A DNA stretch of 64,000 nt from Candidatus Promineofilum glycogenicum (GTDB lineage Bacteria; Chloroflexota; Anaerolineae; Promineifilales; Promineifilaceae). Within the stretch, counting starts at the first letter, position 1. Each line of letters starts with the position of its first letter. The notes beneath the pieces are model-generated. The model saw only the letters and a program-made list of their open reading frames with translations. It was not told the origin of the DNA and did not search any database. The DNA lies in the NCBI GenBank assembly GCA_016707605.1, contig JADJHJ010000003.1:606191-670190 (forward strand). The letters run 5' to 3'. The translations under genes and the position numbers were made by a program. Shown one piece after another: positions 51,992-63,621 of this stretch.

Positions 51992-53749
51992 ATGGCCGAT
52001 AAATCCCTGAACAAAGCCGCGGGCGCGCTGGACGAAACTACCTGGGGCCACCGCTGGGGCTACAAGGACACCCGTTTCGTCGTCAACCCCGACCGCTCGG
52101 TCAAAGTGACCGGCAACCGCTACGCCGTCAGCGGCTACGATATGCCCGACTTCATCCCCTTCATCGAGGAGATGCTGGGTGTGCGCCTCGATCTGAACGA
52201 CGTCAAGCCGGAGCGCGCCGACAAGCCCGTGCCGGAGCCGCGGCGCAACGTCGCCTTCGACGCCGCGCTGGCCGCCAACTTCCCTGCCAAGCAATACACT
52301 ACCGACCGCCGCGAGCGCCTGCTGCACAGCCACGGCCAGACCACGGCCGACGAGGTCTACCAGGTGCTCTACACCCACCTCGAACGCGTCGTCGATCTCG
52401 TCTTCTACCCGGAGTCACAGACCGACGTGGAGAAGCTCATCACCCTGGCCGCGGCCCACGACGTCTGCCTCGTGCCCTATGGCGGCGGGACGAGCGTCAG
52501 TTGCGCCCTGAAGCTGCCGGCCGACGAGACGCGCACCATCGTCTCGGTCGACATGCGTCGCATGGACGCCATCGAGTGGATCGACCGCGAGAACTTCCGC
52601 GCCGGCGTCCAGGCCGGCATCCTCGGCTCCCATCTGGAAGAGCGGCTGGCGGCCGAGGGCTTCACCTGTGGCCACGAGCCGGACAGCGTCGAATTGTCCA
52701 CCCTCGGCGGCTGGATCGCCACCAACGCCAGCGGCATGAAGAAGAACCGCTACGGCAACATCGAGGACATCGTCGAGAACGTCACCCTGGTGACGCCCAG
52801 CGGCGTCATCGAGCACAGCATGGCCATGCCCCGCGTCTCGATGGGCATCGAGCCGAAGCAGGTCGCCTTCGGCAGCGAGGGCAACCTGGGCATCATCACC
52901 CGCGCCGTCATCCGCATCCACAAGCTGCCCGACGTGAAGCGTTACGCCTCCTACGTCTTCAGCGACTTCCAGACGGGCACGGCCTTCCTCTATGACTTGT
53001 CGCAGGCGGGCGTGCTGCCGGCCAGTATTCGCCTGGTAGACAACGTGCAGTTCCGCTTTGGCCAGGCGCTCAAGGCGCGGCCGAGCAGCAGCGAGAAGCT
53101 GATGAGCCGGGTGCAGAAGACGTTCCTCTTCTCCATCAAGGGCTTCGACCCGCACGAACTCGTCGCCGCGACCATCGTCATGGAGGGCACGGCCGAGGAG
53201 GTCGAGTACCAGGCCGCGGCCATCAAGCGCGCCGCCGCGCGCCACGGCGGGGTATCGGGCGGGGCGCACAACGGCCAGCGCGGCTACATGCTGACCTACG
53301 CCATCGCCTACATCCGCGACTTCCTGACCGACTACCACATCATCGGCGAGACCTACGAGACGACCGTCCCCTGGAGCCGCATCCAGGAAGTGTGCGACGC
53401 CGTGGCCGAGCGGGCCTACGCCATGCACCGCGAGTTCGGCCTGCCCGGCAACGCCTACGTCTCGCCGCGCATCACCCAGCTCTACCACACCGGCGTCTGC
53501 ATCTACTTTACCCACGGCTTCTCGGCCAAGGGGGCCGACGCGCCCGACCGCATCTTCGCCGAGATCGAGCACGCCATGCGCGAGACGATCATGGCCCACG
53601 GCGGCTCCATCTCCCACCACCACGGCATCGGCAAGCTGCGCCGCGACTTCATCGCCCAGACGTTGACGCCGGCCAGCGTGGAGCTGTTGCGCGAGGTGAA
53701 GGAAGGGGTTGACCCGGCCAACGTCTTCGGCATCGGCAACAACGTTTTC
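51992..53749 (+). CDS. Alkyldihydroxyacetonephosphate synthase-like FAD enzyme (3' end lost in artefact)
   Basis: FAD-dependent enzyme of the VAO/PCMH family that exchanges the acyl chain of acyl-DHAP for a fatty alcohol, making the ether bond of ether lipids. The 586 visible residues match the eukaryotic AGPS pattern: PYGGGTSVSCAL (FAD site), STLGGWIATNASGMKKNRYG, GSEGNLGIITRAVIRI, FKGFDP-like SIKGFDPHEL, NGQRGYMLTYAIAYIRD, and GGSISHHHGIGKLRRDF with the active-site His cluster. The last reliable residues VDPANVFGIGNNVF equal the natural C-terminus, so only the stop codon is missing. GGAG precedes the ATG. Glycolate-oxidase-type relatives exist, but the HHH motif and NGQRGY favour AGPS. Confidence 0.85.
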
Positions 53750-55869
<2,120 letters not shown>

Positions 55870-55876
55870 GTGTCGA

Positions 55877-58576
55877 ATGACCTGGAAACGCGGACTCATT
55901 GGGGCGCTGGTAATCGTCTTGTTGCTGGCCGGCGGCGTGCTGGTCTACCGGCAGTTCTTCATCCAACCAGTCGCCGAAGAGTCAGCCGTTGCGGCCACGG
56001 CGATTCCGGCCGGCGCGACGGCAACTGACCGCCAGGGCACGACCGGCGAAGGCGCGGTCTCGGCCGAAGGGCAACTCGTCCCCCTGCGCCACGCCGCGCT
56101 GGCCTTTGCCGCGCCGGGCGTCGTCACCGCAATCGTCGCCGCCGAGGGAGAGAGCGTCGCCGCCGGGCAGCCGCTCGTGCGCCTGGACGACGCCGACCAG
56201 CAGTTGGCGCTCCAGCGCGCCCAGGCGGCGCTGGCCCAGGCGCGGGCCAATCTGGCCGCGGCCGAAGCCGGGCAGCACGCGGCCGGGGCGGCGGTTGGGT
56301 CCGCTGCCCTGAGCGTCGAGGCGGCCGAGGTCGAGTTGGCGCTGGCCCAGGCCGAACCGCGCGCCGAAGAGATCGCCCTGGCCGAGGCCAGCGTGGCTCT
56401 GGCTGAGGCCCGCGTGAGCCAGGCCACCGCCGCCCAGGCGGCCGTGCTGGCGGGCGCGGCCGATTCGCGCGTCCGCGCCGCCGAGGCCGAACTGCGCGCC
56501 GCCGAGGCGCGGGCCATCGCCCCTCGCTTGCGGCTGGAAGAGGAACGCAACCGCGAGGAACAAGACGCCGACGCCCTGGCCCAGGCCGAGCGCGACTACA
56601 ACGCCGCGCTGGTTGGCATCGAGGCCGCCCGCGTGGCCCTGGCCGAGGTGGCCGGCGGCGCGACCGCCCCCCAGCGGCAGGCCGTGGCCGGCGGCGTGGC
56701 CGCGGCCACGGCCCAGCGCGACGCCGCCGCGGCCGAACGCGATCTGCTACTGGCCGGTGGGCGCACGGAGCAGGTGGCCATCGCCGAGGCTGGGCTGAGC
56801 GGCGCGCGGGCGGCGCTGGCCGAGGCCGAGGCGCAACTGCAATCGGCCGACTCCGCCGCGCAACAGGCCACGGCCCAAGAGGCGGCGGCCGAGGCGGCCG
56901 TGGCCGCGGCCCAAACGGCACTCGACGACCGCACCCTGACCGCGCCCTTCGCCGGAACCGTGGCCGATGTCACCGTCGCCGTGGGCGAAGTGGCCGCGGC
57001 CGGTGTGCCCGCGGCAGTGGTGGCCGACTTCTCCGGCTGGCAGGTGGAGACGACCGACCTGACCGAACTCGACGTGGCCGCCGTGGCCGTCGGCGCGCCG
57101 GCGGCGGCGCGGGCCGACGCTCTGCCGGAGATTGCTCTGAGCGGCGCGGTCAACGACATCGCCGCCGTCGCCCGCGAAGTGCGCGGCGACACGACCTACC
57201 GGGTCACCATCCGCCTGGACGACGTAGCCGACGCGCCGCTGCGCTGGGGCATGACCGTCTTCGCCGCCATCGGGCCGGAAGCTACGGTCGGCGCGCCGGC
57301 AGCCGTGGCTAGTGGGGACGCCGACGCCATTGCCGCCGAGGGCGTGCTGCGGCCCGGCCAAGCGGCGGCTCTGGCCTTCCAGACCGGCGGCACGGTGGCC
57401 GAAGTCACTGCCGTCGAAGGGCAGACGGTGGCGGCGGGCGAATCGCTGCTCCGCCTTGACTCCACGGCGGTCGAAGCGGCCGTGGCCCAGACCGAGGCCG
57501 GGCTGGCGGCGGCCGAGGCCGGGCTGGCCGCGGCGCAGGCGGGGCTGACCGTGGCCAAAGCGCAGCAGACGACGGTCGACGCCGCGCTGGTCGCCGCCGA
57601 GGCCCAACTGGCGCTGACCCAGGCCGGGCCGCGGCCGGAGCAACGGGCCGCCGCCGAGCGCAACGTGGCCGCCGCCGCCGCCGGCGTGGCCCAGGCCGCG
57701 GCCGAGCGCGACGCGACGCTCGACGTCAGCGACGCCGCCGTGCGCGCCGCCGAGGCGCAACTGGCCGCCGCCCAGGCCCAACTGACCGCCCTGCAAGACG
57801 CCTACGACACCATCCTGACCACCTGCGTCACCCTGCCCGACGGCTCCGAGGTCTGCCCCCTGCTGGGGGCGCCGGAGGAGAACGCCCGCGCCCAACTGGC
57901 GGCGGCCGAGGCCAACGCCGCCGCCGCCCAACTGGCGCTGGACGAGGCCCGCGCCGGGGCCACCGACGCCCAACAGCGCGCCGCCGCCGCCGCGGTCAGC
58001 GCCGCCGCCGCCCAGCAGGCCGTGGCCGAGGCGCAACGCGACCTGCTGCTGGCCGGAGCGCGGCCGGAGCAGGTTCGCCTGGCCGAGATCGGCGTGGCGC
58101 GGGCTGAAGTCGGGGTGCGGACGGCGGCCACGGCCGTCGAGCGCGCCGCCGCGGCTGTGGCCCAGGCCGAGGCCGGTGTGCAGAGGGCCACGGCCGACGT
58201 TGAAGAGGCCCGCCACGCCCTGGCCCGCCTGACCCTCAGCGCGCCCTTCGCCGGGACGGTCAGCGAGTTGTTGCCCGAAGTGGGTGAACTGGTCGCGCCG
58301 GGCATGGCCGTGGCTCAACTGGGTGGCGGTGGCTGGGTGGTGGAGACGACCGACCTGGTGGAGTTGGACGTAGTCCACGTCGAAGTCGGCCAGCCGGTCG
58401 AGGTGACGCTCGACGCGCTGCCGGGCGAGACGTTGCGCGGCACGGTGGTCGACGTCGGCCGCGTGCCCGAAGTCACCCTCGGCGACGTCACCTACCGCGT
58501 GCGCATCGCCCTCGACGACGCGCCCGACCTGCCCCTGCGCTGGGGCATGACCGCCCTGGTCAACATCGAACCATAG
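55877..58576 (+). CDS. Tandem-duplicated HlyD/MacA-type membrane fusion (adaptor) protein
   Basis: The 899-residue protein starts MTWKRGLIGALVIVLLLAGG, a membrane anchor, then two complete adaptor modules. Copy one (about 45-460): GAVSAEGQLVPLRHAALAFA lipoyl-like half, an Ala-rich coiled coil, APFAGTVADVTVAVGEV, WQVETTDLTELDVAAVAVG and LRWGMTVFAAI. Copy two (about 475-899) repeats the order: GVLRPGQAAALAFQTGG, Ala-rich coiled coil, APFAGTVSELLPEVGEL, WVVETTDLVELDVVHVEVG, LRWGMTALVNI. Normal adaptors have one module of 350-400 residues. It probably works with an ABC or other transporter; none is visible because the upstream sequence is unreadable. The GGAG just before the ATG touches the G-run, so the start is only likely. 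Confidence 0.85.
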   Translation: MTWKRGLIGALVIVLLLAGGVLVYRQFFIQPVAEESAVAATAIPAGATATDRQGTTGEGAVSAEGQLVPLRHAALAFAAPGVVTAIVAAEGESVAAGQPLVRLDDADQQLALQRAQAALAQARANLAAAEAGQHAAGAAVGSAALSVEAAEVELALAQAEPRAEEIALAEASVALAEARVSQATAAQAAVLAGAADSRVRAAEAELRAAEARAIAPRLRLEEERNREEQDADALAQAERDYNAALVGIEAARVALAEVAGGATAPQRQAVAGGVAAATAQRDAAAAERDLLLAGGRTEQVAIAEAGLSGARAALAEAEAQLQSADSAAQQATAQEAAAEAAVAAAQTALDDRTLTAPFAGTVADVTVAVGEVAAAGVPAAVVADFSGWQVETTDLTELDVAAVAVGAPAAARADALPEIALSGAVNDIAAVAREVRGDTTYRVTIRLDDVADAPLRWGMTVFAAIGPEATVGAPAAVASGDADAIAAEGVLRPGQAAALAFQTGGTVAEVTAVEGQTVAAGESLLRLDSTAVEAAVAQTEAGLAAAEAGLAAAQAGLTVAKAQQTTVDAALVAAEAQLALTQAGPRPEQRAAAERNVAAAAAGVAQAAAERDATLDVSDAAVRAAEAQLAAAQAQLTALQDAYDTILTTCVTLPDGSEVCPLLGAPEENARAQLAAAEANAAAAQLALDEARAGATDAQQRAAAAAVSAAAAQQAVAEAQRDLLLAGARPEQVRLAEIGVARAEVGVRTAATAVERAAAAVAQAEAGVQRATADVEEARHALARLTLSAPFAGTVSELLPEVGELVAPGMAVAQLGGGGWVVETTDLVELDVVHVEVGQPVEVTLDALPGETLRGTVVDVGRVPEVTLGDVTYRVRIALDDAPDLPLRWGMTALVNIEP

Positions 58577-58581
58577 AACAC

Positions 58582-58653
58582 GGACACGGATCGACGCGGA
58601 TTTTCACGGATAAGTACAGATTCTTATCCGCGAAAATCCGCGTCATCGCGTCC
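58582..58653. repeat. Hairpin element (GGACACGGATCGACGCGGA words)
   Basis: Left 58582-58614 and right 58623-58653 are reverse complements with a few mismatches; CGCGGATTTTC and GAAAATCCGCG pair exactly. It lies between the HlyD-type gene and mutL. Confidence 0.85.
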
Positions 58654-58681
58654 TATTTCCCCTTTCTGGTAAAATCAGGCC

Positions 58682-60484
58682 ATGATCCATGTGTTGTCCG
58701 ATCAACTGGCGTCGCAGATCGCCGCCGGCGAGGTGGTCGAGCGGCCGTCGTCGGTCGTCAAGGAGCTGGTCGAGAACAGCATCGACGCCGGGGCGACGGC
58801 CATCACCATCGACATCCGCGGCGGCGGGCGGCAGCTCATCCAGGTGGCCGACAACGGCAGCGGCATCGACGCGGCCGAGATCGAGACCGCCTTCCTGCGC
58901 CACGCCACGTCGAAGCTGAACACGGCCGACGACCTGCACGCCATCCGCACCCTCGGCTTTCGCGGCGAGGCGCTGGCGGCCATCGCCGCCGTCAGCCAGG
59001 TGACGGTCGTCAGCCGGGGGCGCGAGGCGACCACCGGCACGCGCCTCGTCCTCGACGGCGGCCACGTCGTCACCCGCGAAGCGGTCGGCGCGCCGGCGGG
59101 CACGGTCATCGCCGTCGAGAACCTGTTCTACAACGTCCCCGCCCGGCTCAAGTTCCTGAAGAGCATCACCACCGAGAAGCGGCTGATCGACGAGTTCGTC
59201 ACCCGCTACGCCCTGGCCTACCCGGCCATTCGCTTCCGCCTGAGCCACGACAACCGCGTCACCTTCCAGACGACGGGCAACGGGCAGACGGCCGACGTGC
59301 TGCTGGCCGTCTACGGGCCGGAGACGGTGCGCCAACTCCTGCCCGTCGCCCCGGACGAGACGGACGAGCGGCCGGTGCGCGTGCGCGGCTACGTCAGCGA
59401 CCCGGCGCTTAACTGGGGCAACCGCAATCACATTCAGTTGTTCGTCAACGGCCGGGCGGTGCGCGACAACCGCCTGACCTTCGCCGTCGTCCAGGCCTAC
59501 CACACCCTGTTGCCCGTCGGTCGCTACCCGCTGGGCCTGCTCTTCCTCGACCTGCCGCCGGAGGACGTGGACGTGAACGTTCACCCGGCCAAGGTCGAGG
59601 TGCGCTTCCGTGACGAGGGGGCGATGTTCAGCGCCGTGCAGCGCGAGGTGCGGGCGGTGCTGCTGGGGACGACGCCGGGGCGAGGCATCAGTGGTCAGTG
59701 GTCAGTGGTCAGTGGTCAGTGGTCGGCCGGTGGCGGGTGGCGGGTGGCGGGTGGCGACCGGCCGGGGTTTGAGTCGCGGGACGATGATGGGGAGCGGCCG
59801 GCGGCGCAGTTGGATATTCCCTGGCAGTTGCGGCCGCCCGCGCCGGACGCGGCCGAGGGCGAGACGGGCGCGCCGTCGGCCGCGCCGCCGGCCTCGGCCG
59901 AATCGCGCCTGCCCATCATGCGCGTCGTTGGCCAGGTGGGCGCGGCCTACATCATCGCCGAGGGGCCGGAGGGACTGTATCTTATCGACCAGCACGCCGC
60001 CCACGAGCGAATCCTCTTCGAGCAACTGCTGGCCCAGTGGCGGCAGCGGCAGGTGGCGTCGCAGGGGCTGGTGGCCCCGGCCACGGTCTACCTGTCCCCC
60101 TCGCAGGCCGATCTGGTGGAGGAGCACGCCGCGCTGCTGGCCGGGCTGGGCTTCGACGTAGAGCCGTTTGGGCCGGGCGCGTTCCAGGTGCGGGCCGTGC
60201 CGGCGCTGTTGGGCCGGGCCGATCCGGCGGCGGCGCTGTCGGCCGTCGTGGCCGACCTGGAGAGCGCGGCCACGCCGCTGCAAGCGCAGTTGGAGGCGCT
60301 GGCGCTGCGGCGGGTGTGCAAGTCGGCGGCGGTGAAGGCCGGGCAGACGCTCAGCCGCGAGGAGATGGAGGCGCTCATCGCCCAACTGGAACTGTGCGAG
60401 ACACCCCACACCTGCCCCCACGGGCGGCCGACACTGATTCACCTGTCGGCGGCGGCCCTGGCGCGGCAGTTCGGCCGGACGTAG
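58682..60484 (+). CDS. mutL: DNA mismatch repair protein MutL with repeat-bearing linker
   Basis: GHKL ATPase of mismatch repair, 600 residues. The N-terminal motifs are ELVENSIDAGAT, DNGSGI, TLGFRGEAL and PPEDVDVNVHPAKVE. The C-terminal domain carries DQHAAHERILFEQL (endonuclease DQHAxxERxxxE) and CPHGRPTL. It therefore seems to be the latent-endonuclease type, as in bacteria lacking MutH. The linker (about 335-380) includes RGISGQWSVVSGQWSAGGGW, which is the translation of a GTGGTCA heptamer array in frame. The linker is unstructured in the family, so activity should persist. The start MIHVLSDQLASQIAAGEV is standard. Confidence 0.96.
   Translation: MIHVLSDQLASQIAAGEVVERPSSVVKELVENSIDAGATAITIDIRGGGRQLIQVADNGSGIDAAEIETAFLRHATSKLNTADDLHAIRTLGFRGEALAAIAAVSQVTVVSRGREATTGTRLVLDGGHVVTREAVGAPAGTVIAVENLFYNVPARLKFLKSITTEKRLIDEFVTRYALAYPAIRFRLSHDNRVTFQTTGNGQTADVLLAVYGPETVRQLLPVAPDETDERPVRVRGYVSDPALNWGNRNHIQLFVNGRAVRDNRLTFAVVQAYHTLLPVGRYPLGLLFLDLPPEDVDVNVHPAKVEVRFRDEGAMFSAVQREVRAVLLGTTPGRGISGQWSVVSGQWSAGGGWRVAGGDRPGFESRDDDGERPAAQLDIPWQLRPPAPDAAEGETGAPSAAPPASAESRLPIMRVVGQVGAAYIIAEGPEGLYLIDQHAAHERILFEQLLAQWRQRQVASQGLVAPATVYLSPSQADLVEEHAALLAGLGFDVEPFGPGAFQVRAVPALLGRADPAAALSAVVADLESAATPLQAQLEALALRRVCKSAAVKAGQTLSREEMEALIAQLELCETPHTCPHGRPTLIHLSAAALARQFGRT
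59691..59748. repeat. GTGGTCA heptamer array within the mutL linker
   Basis: 4.9 copies of GTGGTCA (59691-59724) followed by GGTGGCG repeats (59730-59748). The added length keeps the frame. It is the same vocabulary as the array at 17887-17994. Confidence 0.85.
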
Positions 60485-60491
60485 CCACATT

Positions 60492-60566
60492 GTAGGGGCG
60501 GGTCTGAGACCCGCCCCTACCACCAGGCCGCGCATCTTCTGGGGCGGGTCTTAGACCCGCCCCTAC
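60492..60566. repeat. Two palindromes (TAGGGGCGGGTCTGAGACCCGCCCCTA)
   Basis: The first palindrome is 60492-60520 and the second, 60541-60563, reads GGGGCGGGTCTTAGACCCGCCCC. The stop TAG of the S9 peptidase (60563-60565 on the minus strand) is the right edge. It occupies the whole gap between convergent mutL and the peptidase. Confidence 0.9.
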
Positions 60567-62490
60567 ACGTGCAAGTACCAGTCAAAAAACCGCTCCGTCC
60601 GCCGCATCCAGTCCATCTCCGTCTCGTAGCGCAGAAAGCCGTGCGGCTCGCCGGCGTAGGTGACGTACTCGAACGTCTTGTCGTGGCGGCGCAGCGCCTC
60701 GGCCCACTCCTCGCTGGCCTGCGGCGGCACGACGTCGTCCTCCAGGCCGTGGATGAGCAGGACGGGCGCGCGGACGTTGGCCATCTCGTGCACCGGCGAG
60801 GCGGCGCGGTAAACGGGCCAGTTGTGGCGCGGGTGGCCGAGCATCATCTCGGTGTAGTGGCGCGTCGTCCGCTCGCACTGCGCCCACGACGAATACACGT
60901 TGGCGTCGCCGTACTTGCTGACGCCACAGGCGAAGAGAGTGTCCGGGTCGCGGGCCAGGCAGCAGGCGACCATGTAGCCGCCGTAGCTGCTGCCGAGGAT
61001 GCCGATGCGCGCCGGGTCGACGCCCTGTGTGTGCAGGAAGCGCGCCCCGTGCAACACGTCCTGCGTGTCGCCCACGCCCCAGTCGTGGTAGTTGGCGTGC
61101 TCAAAGGCGCGGCCGTAGCCGGTGCTGCCGCGGAAGTTGGGCGTCAGGAAGGTGTAGCCCTTGGCCAGGAAGTATTGGGCCAGGCCGTCCCACTGGTTCA
61201 GATAGTGGTCGGCCGGGCCGCCGTGGGGGCGGACGATGGCGGGGGAAAGACCCTCCCCGGACCGCACCCTCCCCACAGGGGAGGGAGCCACAAGAGGGCG
61301 GGAATCTCCAGGCCGTCGTAGCTGCGGTAGGTGACGTGCTGGGGCGTGACCAGGTTGAGCGCATCGAGCGCGGGCGGTTTGGAGAAGGTCAGCGGCGTCA
61401 TCGTCCCGCTATCGGCCACCTGCGGTTGTGGGGCGATTTGCCAAATCGCCCTACGTTCGTCAACGGCGACGCGGTAGATGTCGGGCGGCCGGGTGGCGTC
61501 TTCGTACTCGACCGTCAGGAAGCGACCATCGGGCGACCAGTGCGGCGCGGCGTAGCAGCCGCCCGCCGGCCGCAGCGCCCGCGCCTCACCCGTCGTCGCC
61601 TCGACCAGCAGCAAGTCCACGTCCCCGTCGCGATAGGCAGTGACGGCCAGTCGCGCCCCGTCGGGCGAAATGGCGAACTCCGCCACGTCGCGGCTGAAGC
61701 GTGTCACTTGCCGCAGCCCTTCGCCGTCCGGCCGCACGGCCCACACTTCCGTCCAGCCGCTCTGTTGCGACAGGAAGTACAACTTCTCCCCATCCGGCGA
61801 CCAGCGCGGCGACCAGGCCTTCTCCTTCGGCTGCCCGTAGAGCGTCGCCGTCTGCCCGGTCGTCAGGTCAACGAGCCGCAAGTCCCAGCGGTTCAGGTCG
61901 TCGAGCGGGCGGTGGATGTAGGCCACGCGCTGCCCATCGGGCGAGGGCGCAGCTTCGCCGTTGTCGCCGCCGTTGTCGTCGGCCAGGGGGCGCGGCCACG
62001 CCCCTTCGCGGTCGGTCAACAGCAGGCTGAAGGCGTCGCGCCGCTGGACGTTGACGATCAGGCCGTGGCTGTCGGGCAACCAGACGGGCGACCAGGCCGC
62101 GGCGGCGAAGTCGCTGACGGCGCGGGGCAGGCCGCGGCCGTCGGCCGGAGCGACACAGACGTGGCCGCCGTGGCTGAAGGCCAGCCATTGACCGTCGGGC
62201 GACCAGCGCGGTGGGCTGTCCCACCAGTAGATCGTCCGGCCGCGGTCGGGCGAGACGCGCCGCGGCCAGCCGCCGGCGACAGGCTGGACGAAGATGTCGG
62301 AGCGGCCGTCGCGCTCCCAGACGAAGGCCACCTGCTGCCCATCGGGCGATAGCTCGTGGTGGTGGATGAGGTTGACCGAGTTGACGAGGGCCAGGCTCCA
62401 GCCGGCGGGCGGCGGCAGGTCGGGACGGTCGACGGAGGGCCAGCCGTGGCGGTCGTATTTTTCGGTGACGACGACTTTGTTGGTCAGCAT
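60563..62490 (-). CDS. S9 prolyl oligopeptidase-type peptidase, interrupted by a repeat and frameshift
   Basis: About 640 residues in two frames. The N-terminal part is a WD40-like propeller of the DPP4/acylaminoacyl-peptidase type (SPDGQQVAFVWERD, RWSPDGQWLAFS, SPDGARLAVTAYRDG). The C-terminal part is an alpha/beta-hydrolase with catalytic Ser in LGSSYGGYM, Asp in GLEDDVVPP and His in GEPHGF. The frames join at about 61245-61300, where a GGGGAGGGTGCGGTCCGGGG repeat is inserted just before AIVRPHGGP. A second small repeat (GGCGATTTGCCAAATCGCC) sits in the propeller at about 61431-61455, encoding ERRAIWQIAPQPQV. It has no signal peptide, so it is cytoplasmic. It may be a pseudogene or carry a sequencing error. 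Confidence 0.85.
61250..61300. repeat. Repeat element inside the S9 peptidase gene (CCCTCCCC words)
   Basis: GACCCTCCCCGGACCGCACC and CTCCCCACAGGGGAGGGAG form a hairpin. It is placed where the peptidase changes frame. Confidence 0.75.
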
Positions 62491-62499
62491 ACTTCCCGA

Positions 62500-63621
62500 T
62501 CATCCCTCTTCGGCCACTTGTCGCATCGAAAGAAAGGCTTCCTTGACTGCCTGACTTACTGAGCTTGATGGTTCGGCTAAAATCAGTGATTGATAGGCTT
62601 CGAGAAATACAGCGCGATGCCTATGAAAAAGATGTAAGTAATGCCGCAGGAACCCGATGCAGTCCAGAATAATGAACTCGATTCCGTCTGTCTGAGCGTA
62701 AAGTGATCGAGCATACTCCTGCACATTCTCATCGATCCGGTCTGTTGTAACGAAAATATAGTTGTCAACTCGTATCTTGCTTTTCTCCAGCTTCTGCAAA
62801 GCGCGATCGATATCTCCTCTGGAAACACGTCGATCCTTCATCTCATAACTGGTGACGACCTGGCTATCATCAGCCAGCATAATCTCTACGTCTCCAAGAG
62901 CGCCGGTTTGTATGTCAGCCGCGTTGTGGGCTTGCAGAGGAAGTGTTCGCTCTCCCAGATAGGGCCCGGCGGCTTGATATGCGGCGGCAACGATGAGCAC
63001 AGGAAGGCGACTTGTGCCCTTGAGAGTCATGTGTTTTTCGACCAGACTAACTATCGCTTCCGAGGAAAGGGGGATCGCATCTTGTGTCGTTCTCAAAACC
63101 CTTAGCAGCGATTCGATTCGTTGTTGCTGCTCATTTCTGTTGATGAGCAGCCAGCGGATAATCTCAGCCAGCAGGCTCTCAGGTTCGACCCGTTTGTGAT
63201 GAACGTCATCAAGCAATTGGAGTACGTCGACGTAAAGCTGCGCTGGTCGGCCTTCGAGCTCTAGTCCTGGCACAAGCGGCGCATTGCGATTCCGAAATGC
63301 CGGAGTCAGAAAGGCTGATGTGGAATTGCAGGGTAAGGAATGCAAGTTAATGAAGTCCGTCACATAGTTTTCATCGTACTTGCGCCCTGAGAATGAATCA
63401 ACGCCACCTATCTTTGTATAAGGCTTTCTGACGTCAACGGAGGGGTTATGGATCTTCGCTAAGAGACAAGCCATCAACAAGCGAACGCCAGCCTTATTGG
63501 CTACGTTCCCCGCCACGTATTCTACGTTATCTCTGATTCTTGAGTCGGCCACCAGCGAATGATTGAGGTTTATAGTGGCTCTTTGAAAAGCGGCATCAAG
63601 GATGTCTGCTGGATCTGACAT
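62500..63621 (-). CDS. SacI-family type II restriction endonuclease
   Basis: The 373-residue protein has the SacI-family pattern: SVDVRKPYTKIGGVDSFSGR, YDENYVTDFI, LPCNSTSAFLTPAFRN, and a PD-(D/E)xK-like centre GALGDVEIMLADDS then VVTSYEMKDRRV (Asp, Glu, Lys). SacI itself cuts GAGCTC, but the site of this homologue is not known. The start MSDPADILDAAFQRATIN lies inside the end of the methylase gene, overlapping it by 52 bp, so methylase and nuclease form an operon. The codon and base composition are clearly less GC-rich than the surroundings, in line with acquisition by transfer. Confidence 0.85.
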   Translation of the reverse strand: MSDPADILDAAFQRATINLNHSLVADSRIRDNVEYVAGNVANKAGVRLLMACLLAKIHNPSVDVRKPYTKIGGVDSFSGRKYDENYVTDFINLHSLPCNSTSAFLTPAFRNRNAPLVPGLELEGRPAQLYVDVLQLLDDVHHKRVEPESLLAEIIRWLLINRNEQQQRIESLLRVLRTTQDAIPLSSEAIVSLVEKHMTLKGTSRLPVLIVAAAYQAAGPYLGERTLPLQAHNAADIQTGALGDVEIMLADDSQVVTSYEMKDRRVSRGDIDRALQKLEKSKIRVDNYIFVTTDRIDENVQEYARSLYAQTDGIEFIILDCIGFLRHYLHLFHRHRAVFLEAYQSLILAEPSSSVSQAVKEAFLSMRQVAEEG

